A stretch of DNA of 62,636 nt, taken from positions 1-62,636 of the forward strand of contig BNBP01000041.1 in the NCBI GenBank assembly GCA_014656015.1, read 5' to 3'. The position numbers were made by a program, and so were the translations under genes. Positions 1-8,705 of this stretch are shown here, piece by piece. Positions within the stretch are counted from its first letter, which is position 1; each line of letters opens with the position of its first letter. Below the pieces are notes generated by a model that saw only the letters and a program-made list of their open reading frames with translations, was not told the origin of the DNA and searched no databases. Source of the DNA: Streptomyces griseoaurantiacus. GTDB taxonomy: Bacteria > Actinomycetota > Actinomycetes > Streptomycetales > Streptomycetaceae.

Positions 1-1203
1 AACATCGGCATCGGCGGCTCCGACCTCGGCCCCGCGATGGCCTACGAGGCGCTGCGCGCCTTCACCGACCGCGGTCTCACGGTCCGCTTCGTCTCCAACG
101 TGGACGGCGCCGACCTGCACGAGAACCTGCGGGACCTGGACCCGGCGGAGACCCTGTTCATCGTCGCCTCCAAGACGTTCACCACGATCGAGACGATCAC
201 CAACGCCACCTCCGCCCGCAACTGGCTGCTGGCCGGGCTCGGCGAGGAGGACAAGGCGGTCGCGAAGCACTTCGTGGCGCTGTCGACGAACGCGGAGAAG
301 GTCGCCGACTTCGGCATCGACACGGCCAACATGTTCGAGTTCTGGGACTGGGTCGGCGGCCGCTACTCCTACGACTCCGCCATCGGCCTGTCCCTGATGC
401 TCGCCATCGGCCCCGACCGCTTCCGCGAGATGCTCGACGGCTTCCACATGATCGACGAGCACTTCCGCACCGCCCCGGCCGAGTCCAACGCCCCGCTCCT
501 GATGGGCCTCCTCGGCATCTGGTACGGCGACTTCCACGACGCCCAGTCCCACGCCGTACTGCCGTACTCCCACTACCTCTCCCGGTTCACCGCCTACCTC
601 CAGCAGCTCGACATGGAGTCCAACGGCAAGTCCGTGGACCGTGACGGGCACCCGGTGGAATGGCAGACCGGACCGGTGGTGTGGGGCACGCCCGGCACCA
701 ACGGGCAGCACGCCTACTACCAGCTGATCCACCAGGGCACCAAGCTCATCCCCGCCGACTTCATCGGCTTCGCCCGCCCGGTCGCCGAACTGAGCGAGGA
801 ACTGAAGGCGCAGCACGACCTGCTGATGGCGAACTTCTTCGCCCAGACGCAGGCCCTCGCCTTCGGCAAGACCGCCGAGGAGGTGCGCGCCGAGGGCGCC
901 CAGGAGGAGCAGGTCCCGCACCGCACCTTCCGCGGCAACCACCCCACCACCACGATCCTCGCCCCGGAGCTGACCCCCTCCGTGCTCGGGCAGCTCATCG
1001 CCCTCTACGAGCACAAGGTGTTCGTCCAGGGCGCGGTGTGGAACATCGACTCCTTCGACCAGTGGGGCGTCGAGCTGGGCAAGGTCCTCGCCAAGCGGGT
1101 CGAGCCCGCGCTCAGCGAGGGCGCCCACGTACCCGGTCTCGACCCGTCCACGGCCGCGCTGGTGGCCGACTACCGCGAACTCAAGCTCAGGGAAGTGAAG
1201 TGA
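1..1203 (+). CDS. pgi: Glucose-6-phosphate isomerase, 5' truncated by window edge
   Basis: Interconverts glucose 6-phosphate and fructose 6-phosphate in the cytoplasm (glycolysis/gluconeogenesis). The reading frame is already open at base 1 with the phosphosugar-binding SIS signature IGIGGSDLGP, so the first ~150 residues of the usual ~550 lie outside the window. The second PGI signature region is present (GTPGTNGQHAYYQLIHQGT), as is the C-terminal stretch KVFVQGAVWNIDSFDQWGVE, which carries the catalytic lysine region. It ends with TGA one base before the ATG of the next gene, so the two are probably co-transcribed. In S. coelicolor a second pgi lies next to a second gnd; the arrangement here looks like the same pentose-phosphate cluster (inference). 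Confidence 0.97.
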   Translation, partial: NIGIGGSDLGPAMAYEALRAFTDRGLTVRFVSNVDGADLHENLRDLDPAETLFIVASKTFTTIETITNATSARNWLLAGLGEEDKAVAKHFVALSTNAEKVADFGIDTANMFEFWDWVGGRYSYDSAIGLSLMLAIGPDRFREMLDGFHMIDEHFRTAPAESNAPLLMGLLGIWYGDFHDAQSHAVLPYSHYLSRFTAYLQQLDMESNGKSVDRDGHPVEWQTGPVVWGTPGTNGQHAYYQLIHQGTKLIPADFIGFARPVAELSEELKAQHDLLMANFFAQTQALAFGKTAEEVRAEGAQEEQVPHRTFRGNHPTTTILAPELTPSVLGQLIALYEHKVFVQGAVWNIDSFDQWGVELGKVLAKRVEPALSEGAHVPGLDPSTAALVADYRELKLREVK

Positions 1204-1204
1204 C

Positions 1205-2086
1205 ATGCAGCTCGGCCTGATCGGTCTCGGCAAGATGGGCGGCAACATGCGGGAGAGGCTGCGCCGCGCCGGCCACACCGTCGTCGGCTACGACCGCAAC
1301 CCCGACCTCTCCGACGTCAAGGACCTCGCGGAGCTCGTCGAGAAGCTCGAAGCGCCCCGTACCGTCTGGGTGATGGTCCCGGCCGGCAACGCCACCCAGT
1401 CCGTCATCGACGAGCTGAAGGACCTGCTGTCCGCCGGTGACACGGTGGTCGACGGCGGCAACTCCCGCTGGAGCGACGACGAGAAGCACGCCGCGGAACT
1501 CGGCGTCAAGGAGATCGGCTTCGTCGACGCCGGTGTCTCCGGCGGCGTCTGGGGCCTGGAGAACGGCTACGCGCTCATGGTCGGCGGCAGCAAGGAGCAC
1601 GTGGACCGGCTCCGGCCGGTCTTCGACGCGCTCAAGCCGGAGGGCCCCTACGGCTATGTCCACGCGGGCAAGGTGGGCGCCGGGCACTTCTCCAAGATGG
1701 TCCACAACGGCATCGAGTACGCCATGATGCAGGCTTACGCCGAGGGCTGGGAGCTGCTGGAGAAGGTCAAGTCGGTGGACAACGTCCGCGAGGTGTTCCG
1801 CTCCTGGCAGGAGGGCACGGTCATCCGCTCCTGGCTGCTCGACCTCGCGGTCAACGCCCTGGACGAGGACGCGCACCTGGACAAGCTGCGCGGCTACGCC
1901 GAGGACTCCGGCGAGGGCCGCTGGACGGTGGAGGCGGCCATCGACAACGCGGTGCCGCTCCCGGCCATCACGGCCTCCCTGTTCGCCCGGTTCGCCTCGC
2001 GCCAGGACGACTCCCCGCAGATGAAGATGATCGCCGCGCTGCGCAACCAGTTCGGCGGGCACGCGGTGGAGTCCGCGAAGGAGTAG
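1205..2086 (+). CDS. gnd: 6-phosphogluconate dehydrogenase, decarboxylating, short form
   Basis: Oxidative decarboxylation of 6-phosphogluconate to ribulose 5-phosphate. The N-terminal Rossmann motif GLIGLGKMGGNM is followed by the substrate-binding segments DAGVSGGVWGLENGYALMVGG and GAGHFSKMVHNGIEYAMMQ, where the catalytic Lys and the HNGIEY motif are intact. At 293 residues it is the short YqeC/GntZ-like type, not the ~470-residue enterobacterial type. ATG 1205 follows the pgi stop by one base, indicating translational coupling. It is followed by a strong hairpin at 2106-2135. Coenzyme preference (NAD or NADP) cannot be settled by eye. Confidence 0.95.
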   Translation: MQLGLIGLGKMGGNMRERLRRAGHTVVGYDRNPDLSDVKDLAELVEKLEAPRTVWVMVPAGNATQSVIDELKDLLSAGDTVVDGGNSRWSDDEKHAAELGVKEIGFVDAGVSGGVWGLENGYALMVGGSKEHVDRLRPVFDALKPEGPYGYVHAGKVGAGHFSKMVHNGIEYAMMQAYAEGWELLEKVKSVDNVREVFRSWQEGTVIRSWLLDLAVNALDEDAHLDKLRGYAEDSGEGRWTVEAAIDNAVPLPAITASLFARFASRQDDSPQMKMIAALRNQFGGHAVESAKE

Positions 2087-2105
2087 CCCACGCGCCACTC
2101 GGGTC

Positions 2106-2135
2106 GTGCGGCCGGTCCTTCGGGGCCGGCCGCAC
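2106..2135 (+). terminator. Hairpin terminator after pgi-gnd
   Basis: Inverted repeat GTGCGGCCGG / CCGGCCGCAC (2106-2115 and 2126-2135) enclosing a CTTCGG-containing loop, 20 nt downstream of the gnd stop. The stem is 10 perfect base pairs. No strong T-tract follows, as is common for actinomycete terminators. Confidence 0.7.
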
Positions 2136-2193
2136 GCGTGCGCCGTCGGGGCCCTGTTGACATGCGGGGCCGGCCGGGCGAAGGTCGCCGTTG

Positions 2194-3660
2194 ATGGAGA
2201 TCGACGAGCTGACGGCGGCCGAACGGCGTGTGTGGGCGGCGTTCCCGGACGGCACCGAGGTGGACTTCCGGCGGGGACCGGACGAGGACCCGGCGGCCGA
2301 GGGCGCCGGCTGGGGCCCCGAACGCACCGTCCGGGCCCGGGTGTTGCGGGCCCTGCTCCTCGACGGTCCGTCCCGCGCCGGCGAGGTCCCGGTGCTCAAA
2401 CTCGTGGGCGCCCGCATCACCGGCAAGCTCGATCTCAAGTACGCCACGATCGACCGCGCCGTGGAGCTGAGGCACTGCCATTTCACGGACGGTCCCGCGC
2501 TGTACGACTTCCGGGTGCGCCAGCTCAACCTGCGCGGCTCGGCGATGCCCGGACTGCACGCCGCGCGCCTGCAGGTGGACGGCGTCCTGCGGCTGACCGG
2601 CTGCCGGATCACCCACCAGGTCCGCCTCGGCGGCTCGGTGATCGCCGGGGCGCTCTTCCTCGACGGGGCGCACCTCAGCTCCGAGTACACCGGCGAGCCG
2701 GTACTCCAGCTCAACCAGGCGACGATCGGCGACGCGCTGTGGGCGCCGGGTCTGCGGGTCGAGGGCGAGACCCGGCTGGAGAGCGCCACGGTCACCGGCA
2801 CGGTGACGTTCAAGGACGCCCGCTTCGAGCATCCCGGCGCCACCGCGCTGCAGGCTCGCACGCTCACGGTGGACGCCGACCTCGAGGCGGGCTGCCTCGT
2901 CGCCCACGGCATGGTCGACCTGCGCGGGGCCCGCGTCCCCGGCCAGCTCGGTCTCTCGTACGCGCGGCTGTCCCATCCCGAGGGCACGGCGCTGCGGCTC
3001 AGCAGCACGGCTCTCGGGGAACTGTGGCTGCGCGCGCCCCAGCGGATCGAGGGCGCCCTCAACCTCCGCCGCGCCCGCGTCGACGCGCTGCACGCGGCGC
3101 CGGAGGTGTGGCCCGAGGAGCTGAACCTGGACGGCCTCACCTACGCCACCCTCTCCCCGCACGCCCCCGCCGAGCAGCGTCTCGCCGTCCTGGAGCGTGA
3201 TGCGGACGGCTATGTGCCGTACGCCTACGAGCAGTTGGCGGCCGCCTACCGGCGGGTCGGCGACGAGCGCGCCGCCCGCACGGTGCAGCTCGCCAAGCTG
3301 CGCCGGCACCGGGGGACACTGCCGTGGCACCGGCGGCTGTGGGGGCAGGTGCAGGACGCGACAGTGGGCTACGGGTTCCGGCCGCTGCGGGCGGCCGGGT
3401 GGCTGCTCTCGCTGCTTGCGGTGGGGGCGGTGGCGTTCGCCCTGCATCCGCCGCACGCCCTGAAGCCGGAGGAGGCGCCGCCCTTCAACCCCCTCTTCTA
3501 CGCACTGGACCTGATGCTGCCGGTGATCTCCTTCGGGCAGGAGGCCGCGTTCGCCCCGGCGGGCTGGTACCAGGCACTGTCCTACGGGCTGGTGCTGACG
3601 GGCTGGATACTGGCGACGACGGTGGTCACGGGCATCACCCGGGCGGTCAGCCGCCAGTAG
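2194..3660 (+). CDS. Beta-helix (pentapeptide-like) protein with C-terminal membrane segments
   Basis: Function unknown; relatives in Streptomyces are usually labelled membrane-associated oxidoreductase without biochemical proof. Residues ~65-310 consist of short repeated strands of the type 'LxLxGxxIxGxLxLxxAxI', the look of a right-handed beta-helix related to pentapeptide or bactofilin folds. A positively charged linker is followed by one hydrophobic segment near residues 395-415 and another near 460-482, so the C-terminus is membrane-anchored. No nucleotide-binding motif is visible, which argues against a classical oxidoreductase. TTG at 2191 directly precedes ATG 2194; the ATG was preferred, with a weak GAAGG 9 nt upstream. 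Confidence 0.75.
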   Translation: MEIDELTAAERRVWAAFPDGTEVDFRRGPDEDPAAEGAGWGPERTVRARVLRALLLDGPSRAGEVPVLKLVGARITGKLDLKYATIDRAVELRHCHFTDGPALYDFRVRQLNLRGSAMPGLHAARLQVDGVLRLTGCRITHQVRLGGSVIAGALFLDGAHLSSEYTGEPVLQLNQATIGDALWAPGLRVEGETRLESATVTGTVTFKDARFEHPGATALQARTLTVDADLEAGCLVAHGMVDLRGARVPGQLGLSYARLSHPEGTALRLSSTALGELWLRAPQRIEGALNLRRARVDALHAAPEVWPEELNLDGLTYATLSPHAPAEQRLAVLERDADGYVPYAYEQLAAAYRRVGDERAARTVQLAKLRRHRGTLPWHRRLWGQVQDATVGYGFRPLRAAGWLLSLLAVGAVAFALHPPHALKPEEAPPFNPLFYALDLMLPVISFGQEAAFAPAGWYQALSYGLVLTGWILATTVVTGITRAVSRQ

Positions 3661-3717
3661 CCGCCGCGCCCGCCCTCCCGGGTCCCTCCCGGGGCTCTCC
3701 CCGGGTCCACCGGTGCC

Positions 3718-4326
3718 TCACGGGTGGCGTCGGTCCCGCCGCTCCACCGCGGCGTCCAGCACCGGTCCCAGCTCCCTGACGACCGCCTCGAGCGCCCGTA
3801 CGTCCCGCTCGGCGCGGGCCACCACGACCGCGCCCTCCACCGCGCTCACCATGACCACGGCGAGCCCCTCGGCCCGCGCGTCCGGCACGCCCATCTCCAC
3901 CAGGGCCCCGCGCACCGCCCCCGTCCACTCGCCGAACGCCCCGGCCGCCGCCTCCCTGGTGGACTCCACCGAGTCCGCGCACGCCACGGTCGCGGCGGCG
4001 ACCGGGCAGCCGCCCGCGAAGCCCTCCCGCGCGTACTCCTGCGTCCACTGCCCGGCCATCGCCGCGAGCAGCCCCGCGGGCGTCCGCTCCGTCATCCCCG
4101 CCATGAACCGGGGGACGCGCCTCGCCGCGTACCGGCCGGCCCACCGCACGGCCTCGTTGACGAGCTGCTCCTTGCCGCCCGGGAAGTAGTGCTGCAGCGA
4201 GCCGCGCGGCGCGTGGGCGTGCGCCACGACGTCCCGCATCCCCGCCCCGGCCACTCCGCGCCGCCGGATGAGCTGGGCGGCGCTGAACACCATCCGCTCC
4301 CGGGGCCCTCGTTCGGACTCCGTCAT
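3718..4326 (-). CDS. TetR/AcrR-family transcriptional repressor
   Basis: A 202-residue DNA-binding repressor. The N-terminal HTH runs over the first ~55 residues (AAQLIRRRGVAGAGMRDVVA then APRGSLQHYFPGGKEQLV), which is the canonical TetR recognition-helix pattern. The rest is the variable ligand domain with a TetR_C-like character. ATG 4326 was chosen over an in-frame ATG at 4341 because AGGAGGTGG sits 4-12 nt upstream of it. It is divergent from the dehydrogenase starting near 4479, with two identical-format operators between them (4398-4437), so it probably represses itself and that dehydrogenase. Confidence 0.92.
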   Translation of the reverse strand: MTESERGPRERMVFSAAQLIRRRGVAGAGMRDVVAHAHAPRGSLQHYFPGGKEQLVNEAVRWAGRYAARRVPRFMAGMTERTPAGLLAAMAGQWTQEYAREGFAGGCPVAAATVACADSVESTREAAAGAFGEWTGAVRGALVEMGVPDARAEGLAVVMVSAVEGAVVVARAERDVRALEAVVRELGPVLDAAVERRDRRHP

Positions 4327-4397
4327 CGTCCACCTCCTCACCCGCCCCGAAGCGCACGGCGCGGGCGGACAGCTTACGGCCCTCTCACCAGCCGACC

Positions 4398-4437
4398 ATG
4401 ACGCCTGTCATAATCACCTCGCCATGACAACCGTCAT
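4398..4437. promoter_or_regulatory. Two ATGACnnnnGTCAT operators in divergent promoter
   Basis: Two 14-bp palindromes, ATGACGCCTGTCAT (4398-4411) and ATGACAACCGTCAT (4424-4437), with centres 26 bp apart. They share the outer half-sites ATGAC/GTCAT and differ only in the 4-bp spacer. They lie between the TetR gene and the dehydrogenase gene, and a CATAAT -10-like element falls next to the first. This is the expected site of TetR autoregulation. Confidence 0.75.
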
Positions 4438-4478
4438 AGCTCCTCGCAGTCCTGAACCCCGAACCGACGGTGATCGAG

Positions 4479-5357
4479 ATGCACACGGTGGGATTCCTCG
4501 GCCTCGGCGTCATGGGCACGCCCATGGCCCTCAACCTGGCCCGCGCGGGCACTCCCCTCCTCGTCTGGAACCGCACACCGCACCGCGCGGAGCCGCTGCG
4601 CGCGGCGGGGGCGACGGTGGCCGGCTCCCCCGCGGAGGTCTTCGCCGGTGCGGACACCGTCGTCCTGATGCTGGCGAACGACCGCGCCACCGACGCCGTA
4701 CTGGAACGCGGCACCCCCGCCTTCGCCGGTCTCGCCGCGGGCCGCACGGTGGTGAACATGGGCACCACCGCCCCGGAGTACTCCCGCGCCCTGGCGGCCG
4801 ACCTGCGCGCGGCGGGCGGCCGTTACGTCGAGGCCCCCGTCTCCGGCTCCCGCGTACCCGCCGAGCAGGGCCGCCTGGTGGCCATGCTGGCCGGGGAGGA
4901 GAAGGACGTGGAGGACGTCACCCCCCTCCTCGCGCCCCTGTGCCACGAGGTGTTCGCCTGTGGCCCGGTGCCGAACGCGCTGCTGATGAAGCTGGCCGTG
5001 AACCTCTTCCTGATCACCCAGGTCACCGGCCTGACCGAGGCCTTCCACTTCGCCGAGCGGCACCGCCTCGACCGGCGGCTCTTCCTCGACGTCCTGGACG
5101 CCGGGCCCATGGCCAGCGCCGTCTCCCGGATGAAGGCGCCCAAGCTGCTGCACGGCGACTTCGCGGTGCAGGCGGCCGCCGCGGACGTGCTGATGAACAA
5201 CCGCCTGATCGCCGAGGCCGCCCGCGCGCGGGGCGTGGCCTCCCCGCTCCTCGACGCCTGCCACGCCCTGTTCGCCGAGACGGTCGCCCTCGGTCACGGC
5301 GGCGAGGACATGGTGGCGGTCCTCCGCGCCCTGGAGGACCGCACGCGCCGCCTGTGA
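4479..5357 (+). CDS. NAD(P)-dependent oxidoreductase, 3-hydroxyisobutyrate dehydrogenase-like
   Basis: Member of the beta-hydroxyacid dehydrogenase superfamily (6PGDH NAD-binding fold). It begins directly with the Rossmann strand VGFLGLGVMGTPMALNLARA; the substrate-binding motif EAPVSGSRVPAEQGRL and the catalytic-lysine helix NALLMKLAVNLFLI are intact. Length (292) is typical. ATG 4479 is favoured because the Rossmann strand starts at once; an in-frame GTG at 4470 adds three residues. Substrate is unknown; relatives reduce semialdehydes, glyoxylate-type acids or imines. Probably controlled by the divergent TetR gene. Confidence 0.9.
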   Translation: MHTVGFLGLGVMGTPMALNLARAGTPLLVWNRTPHRAEPLRAAGATVAGSPAEVFAGADTVVLMLANDRATDAVLERGTPAFAGLAAGRTVVNMGTTAPEYSRALAADLRAAGGRYVEAPVSGSRVPAEQGRLVAMLAGEEKDVEDVTPLLAPLCHEVFACGPVPNALLMKLAVNLFLITQVTGLTEAFHFAERHRLDRRLFLDVLDAGPMASAVSRMKAPKLLHGDFAVQAAAADVLMNNRLIAEAARARGVASPLLDACHALFAETVALGHGGEDMVAVLRALEDRTRRL

Positions 5358-5365
5358 CGGCGGGC

Positions 5366-5806
5366 TCAGCGCTTCGGGATGCCGTAGGCGCGCTCGACCC
5401 GCAGGCGCAGCACGAGTCGCCGGTCCTGGACCATCGCGGCGCGGTACTCGTCCCAGTCGGGGTGCTCGCCCTGGAGGTCGCGGTAGAGGCGCACCAGTTC
5501 CCCGACCGTGTCGTCGTGCGGGTCCCCCGCGACGGGCGTCAGCTCGGCCGTGCCCTCGGCGACCGTGTAGGCCCACCGGTCGGCGGTCGTCACGTGGTAG
5601 GAGGCGCGCGGGTCCCGCCGCAGGTTGCGGGTCTTGGCCCGGTCGTCGGTGAGGGAGACCCGGATGATCCGCTCGTCCGGGTAGTACACGTGGGCGACGT
5701 TGGACAGCTGGGGCCGTCCGTCGCGCTTGAGGGTGACCAGCACCCCGCCCCGGTGCTCGGTCAGCAGCGTGAGCAGCGCGTCCTGCGTGGCATCGTCCTG
5801 GGTCAT
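5366..5806 (-). CDS. PPOX-class F420-dependent oxidoreductase
   Basis: A 146-residue split-barrel flavin/deazaflavin reductase. It shows the family pattern: an N-terminal segment 'LLTEHRGGVLVTLKRDGRPQ', the beta-strand LSNVAHVYYPDERIIRVSLT, the basic TRNLRRDPRASYHVT phosphate-binding region, and a C-terminal WDEYRAAMVQDRRLVLRL. This pattern fits the Rv1155-like F420-dependent group. Its 3' end is 8 nt from the convergent dehydrogenase stop. Physiological substrate is unknown. Confidence 0.9.
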   Translation of the reverse strand: MTQDDATQDALLTLLTEHRGGVLVTLKRDGRPQLSNVAHVYYPDERIIRVSLTDDRAKTRNLRRDPRASYHVTTADRWAYTVAEGTAELTPVAGDPHDDTVGELVRLYRDLQGEHPDWDEYRAAMVQDRRLVLRLRVERAYGIPKR

Positions 5807-5970
5807 GGTGGCCAGCCTCCTGAGCGCGGCGCGGCGTCGTCTGACGGGAGGGGTACCCGGCAGGCGCCCCGCCACCCGCACGAGACCCGGTGCGAGGGGG
5901 CGAGGGGGGACGTCGGAGCGGCCGTGCGCCGCGCACCGGCGCACGACGGCCCCGCGCCCGCCGCCCCGCC

Positions 5971-6642
5971 TCACGAGGACTGGACGACCGCGTCCAGGTG
6001 CGGCAGGTAGTGGTCCAGCCGCTCCCGCTTGGTGCGCAGGTACGTGATGTTGTTCTCGCACGGCGGTATCAGCAGCGGCACCTGCGTCTCGACCTTCACG
6101 CCGTGCCGTTCCAAGGACTCCCGCTTGCGCGGGTTGTTGGACAGCAGCCGCACCGAGCGCACCCCGAGGTCCCGCAGCATCTCGGCGGCCACCCGGTAGT
6201 CCCGCGCGTCCACCGGCAGCCCCAGCGCGAGGTTCGCCTCGACCGTGTCCAGCCCCTCCGACTGGAGCTTCATCGCCCGCAGCTTCGCCAGCAGCCCGAT
6301 GCCCCGGCCCTCGTGCCCGCGCAGGTACACCAGCACGCCCCGCCCCTCGGCCACGATCTCCCGCAGCGCGGTGATGAGCTGGGGTCCGCACTCGCAGTGC
6401 GTGGAACCGAACGCGTCACCCGTCAGGCATTCGGAATGCAGCCGGACCAGCATTCCCTCCGCCTGTATGTCCCCGTACACCAGGGCCACCTGCTCGTCAC
6501 CGCGGTCGTTGTCCTGGTAGCCGACCGCTTCGAAATCTCCGTACTGCGTGGGCAGCGGGGCATTCACGACGCGAGTGACCCCGGTGGCGCCGGCCGGCGC
6601 TTTCACCACACGCGCGACCGGTTCGCCGACAACGTCTGTCAT
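5971..6642 (-). CDS. ribA: GTP cyclohydrolase II
   Basis: Opens GTP to 2,5-diamino-6-ribosylamino-4(3H)-pyrimidinone 5'-phosphate with release of formate and pyrophosphate, the first step of riboflavin synthesis. The zinc site is complete (Cys72, Cys83, Cys85 in CLTGDAFGSTHCEC) and the GTP-binding/catalytic stretch VYLRGHEGRGIGL is intact. It is a stand-alone RibA of 223 residues without the RibB domain found in bifunctional RibBA. AGGA lies 7 nt before the ATG. It is not in a rib operon: it sits divergent to a creatininase-family gene and next to a glycosyltransferase/methyltransferase operon, so it probably feeds a specialised pathway and not flavin supply (inference). Confidence 0.96.
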   Translation of the reverse strand: MTDVVGEPVARVVKAPAGATGVTRVVNAPLPTQYGDFEAVGYQDNDRGDEQVALVYGDIQAEGMLVRLHSECLTGDAFGSTHCECGPQLITALREIVAEGRGVLVYLRGHEGRGIGLLAKLRAMKLQSEGLDTVEANLALGLPVDARDYRVAAEMLRDLGVRSVRLLSNNPRKRESLERHGVKVETQVPLLIPPCENNITYLRTKRERLDHYLPHLDAVVQSS

Positions 6643-6696
6643 GATCAGTTCCTATCTGCTGAGCACAGGCGGTACATGAGGAAAGGAAGTTACGGA

Positions 6697-7494
6697 ATGG
6701 AGAAGCCAAAAGGAACACCGGTGGACGACTTCAGTACCTCGCCGGCCGTCACCGCCGGCGTTCTGCCGGGCGACACCACCGAGGACGTACGGCGCCGGGG
6801 CGAGGGGCTCGCGCGGCAGGTCGCCGTCCTGCCCGTCGGCAGCTTCGAACAGCACGGCCCCTGCCTGCCGTTGGCGACGGACACCCTGGTCGCCTGTGCG
6901 ATCGCCCGCGCGATCGCGGCGCGGTACCCGGTGCACCTCCTTCCCCCGGTGACGATCGGCTGTTCGCACGAACACGCGGACTGGCCGGGCACGGTCAGCA
7001 TTTCCTCCGTCACTCTCCACGCGGTGGTACGGGACATCGCGCACTCGTTGCGCCGCTCCGGTGTCGAGGCCCTGGTACTGGTCAACGGCCACGGCGGCAA
7101 TTACGTGCTGGGCAATGTGGTGCAGGAATCCACCGCCGGCACGGGACCCGACATGGCGCTTTTCCCGGCTGCGGAGGACTGGGATTCGGCGCGCGAACGG
7201 GCCGGGGTGAGCACCTCGTTGCTGACCGACATGCACGCGGGGGAAATCGAGACCTCCCTCCTCCTCCACTGTCATCCGGAGATGGTCCGCGGCGGATACG
7301 AGACCACCGATTTCGTCGCCGACGACCGCCGGCATCTGCTGACGACCGGTATGGCCGCCTATACGGAGTCCGGAGTCATCGGCCGCCCCTCGCTCGCCTC
7401 GGCGGAGAAGGGCGAACGGCTGCTGGCCGCGCTGACCGACTCCTTCGGCCCGTACTTCGACCTGGTGACGAGGGCGGCGGATCCCACGGCCTGA
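6697..7494 (+). CDS. Creatininase-family amidohydrolase
   Basis: Zinc-dependent amidohydrolase fold shared by creatininase, MftE and the archaeal ArfB deformylase that acts on the RibA-type product. Visible motifs are PVGSFEQHG with the Glu and His ligands, PLATD with the Asp ligand, CSHEHADWPGT, VNGHGGN and HAGEIETS, so the metal ligands appear complete. The usual HGPHLPL reads HGPCLPL. ATG 6697 has AAAGGAAG 7-15 nt upstream. Because it is divergent from ribA with only 54 nt between, deformylation or ring opening of the RibA product is an attractive but unproven role. Confidence 0.88.
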   Translation: MEKPKGTPVDDFSTSPAVTAGVLPGDTTEDVRRRGEGLARQVAVLPVGSFEQHGPCLPLATDTLVACAIARAIAARYPVHLLPPVTIGCSHEHADWPGTVSISSVTLHAVVRDIAHSLRRSGVEALVLVNGHGGNYVLGNVVQESTAGTGPDMALFPAAEDWDSARERAGVSTSLLTDMHAGEIETSLLLHCHPEMVRGGYETTDFVADDRRHLLTTGMAAYTESGVIGRPSLASAEKGERLLAALTDSFGPYFDLVTRAADPTA

Positions 7495-8705
7495 CCGGGA
7501 CGCCGCCCTTCCCCCGGTGCCGGGGGCGACCGGGGAGAGGGGGCGTTCCACACGGGGTGGTCGCTCCCGCCGGCCCGCCGCTCCCGCAGCCCGCCCCACC
7601 ACCGGGCCACCAGGACGAGGGCTCCCGGCAACGCGGCCACGAAGCTCAGCACCCCGTAGACGACCGCCACGCTCAGCCCGGTCCCCGCGCCCAGTCCGGC
7701 AGCGCCGAACGCCCAGGCGGTGACGCCCTCCCGGGGTCCCCAGCCGCCGACGTTCAGCGGCAGCCCCATCGCGATCAGCGCGAGCATCGCGAGCGGCAGC
7801 AGCCGCAGCGGGCCCACCTCGGCCCCGGCGGCCCGCGCCGCGACCCAGAACATCAGCAGGTACCCGCCGAGCACGGCGAGGGAGGACAGCAGCACGCCCG
7901 GTCCCACCTTCCGGTCCAGCAGCACCTCCCGCGCCTCGGCGAGGCCCGCGCGCACGGCCCGCCCGCGAGGCGCACCGCGCCCCGCCGGCCCGTCCGCGCC
8001 CTCCGGCACGGCCCTCCGGGCACGTCCCATCCGGACCGCGAGGACGACGGCCGCGACGCCGAGGAGCACCGGGCCGAGCACGGCGAGGGCGTGCCGCGTC
8101 CGGTGCAGCACGGGCGAGTCGAGGAGGAGGAGCACCGGTACTCCGGCGGCGACGAGGGCCAGTTGACCGGCCGTCCGTTCCATCACCACGGCCCGCACCC
8201 CGCGCCCGAGGTCCCCGGAGTCGCGCCCGTGCCGCACGGCCCGGTGCACGTCGCCGAGGACGCCGCCGGGGAGGGCGGCGTTGAGGAACAGGGCCCGGTA
8301 GTAGTCGGCGACCGCGCCGGGCAGCGGCAGCCGGATGCCCAGGCGCCGGGCCACGAGGCACCAGCGCCAGGCGGAGAGGACGGTGGTGAGCAGCCCGATG
8401 CCGAGCCCGGCGAGCAGCGTCGGCGTGTCGATGCGCCGCAGCCCGTCCAGGAACACGCCGGTACCGAGCCGCCAGAGCAGCACCGCGAGGATGGCCGCGC
8501 CGGCCACGCTCCCGAAGTGCCGCCGTACGGCCGCCGGCACGCGGGGGCGGGACGGCGCGGGGGTCTCTCCGGCACCCGGTGCGGCCGGGGCGGGCGTCGC
8601 CGCCACGTCGGCGGCCGCTCCGGTCGGCACGGACACCGCCACCGGTGCCGGTGCCGGCGGGGCGACCGGTGTCTCGGCCGTCGCCCTCGTCACCGCCGTC
8701 GTCAT
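7359..8705 (-). CDS. Lysylphosphatidylglycerol-synthase-TM / flippase-like membrane protein
   Basis: Integral membrane protein of the LPG_synthase_TM (YbhN) family. A Pro/Ala-rich cytoplasmic tail of ~60 residues precedes 7-8 hydrophobic segments. Family hallmarks are SAWRWCLVARRLG, YYRALFLNAALPGGVLGDVHR, and LPLNVGGWGPREGVTAWAF. Such proteins are proposed flippases or lipid-linked glycan handlers. Its ATG overlaps the methyltransferase stop (ATGA, 8702-8705), so it is the last gene of the operon. Oddity: the frame stays open for 136 nt into the convergent creatininase gene; the last ~42 residues are antisense to that gene and look unlike the family. Confidence 0.85.
   Translation of the reverse strand: MTTAVTRATAETPVAPPAPAPVAVSVPTGAAADVAATPAPAAPGAGETPAPSRPRVPAAVRRHFGSVAGAAILAVLLWRLGTGVFLDGLRRIDTPTLLAGLGIGLLTTVLSAWRWCLVARRLGIRLPLPGAVADYYRALFLNAALPGGVLGDVHRAVRHGRDSGDLGRGVRAVVMERTAGQLALVAAGVPVLLLLDSPVLHRTRHALAVLGPVLLGVAAVVLAVRMGRARRAVPEGADGPAGRGAPRGRAVRAGLAEAREVLLDRKVGPGVLLSSLAVLGGYLLMFWVAARAAGAEVGPLRLLPLAMLALIAMGLPLNVGGWGPREGVTAWAFGAAGLGAGTGLSVAVVYGVLSFVAALPGALVLVARWWGGLRERRAGGSDHPVWNAPSPRSPPAPGEGRRPGQAVGSAALVTRSKYGPKESVSAASSRSPFSAEASEGRPMTPDSV

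Noticed and set aside
6643..6696. FMN riboswitch upstream of ribA
   Set aside because: Only 54 nt separate ribA from the divergent gene, too short for an FMN aptamer, and no conserved aptamer segments were seen.
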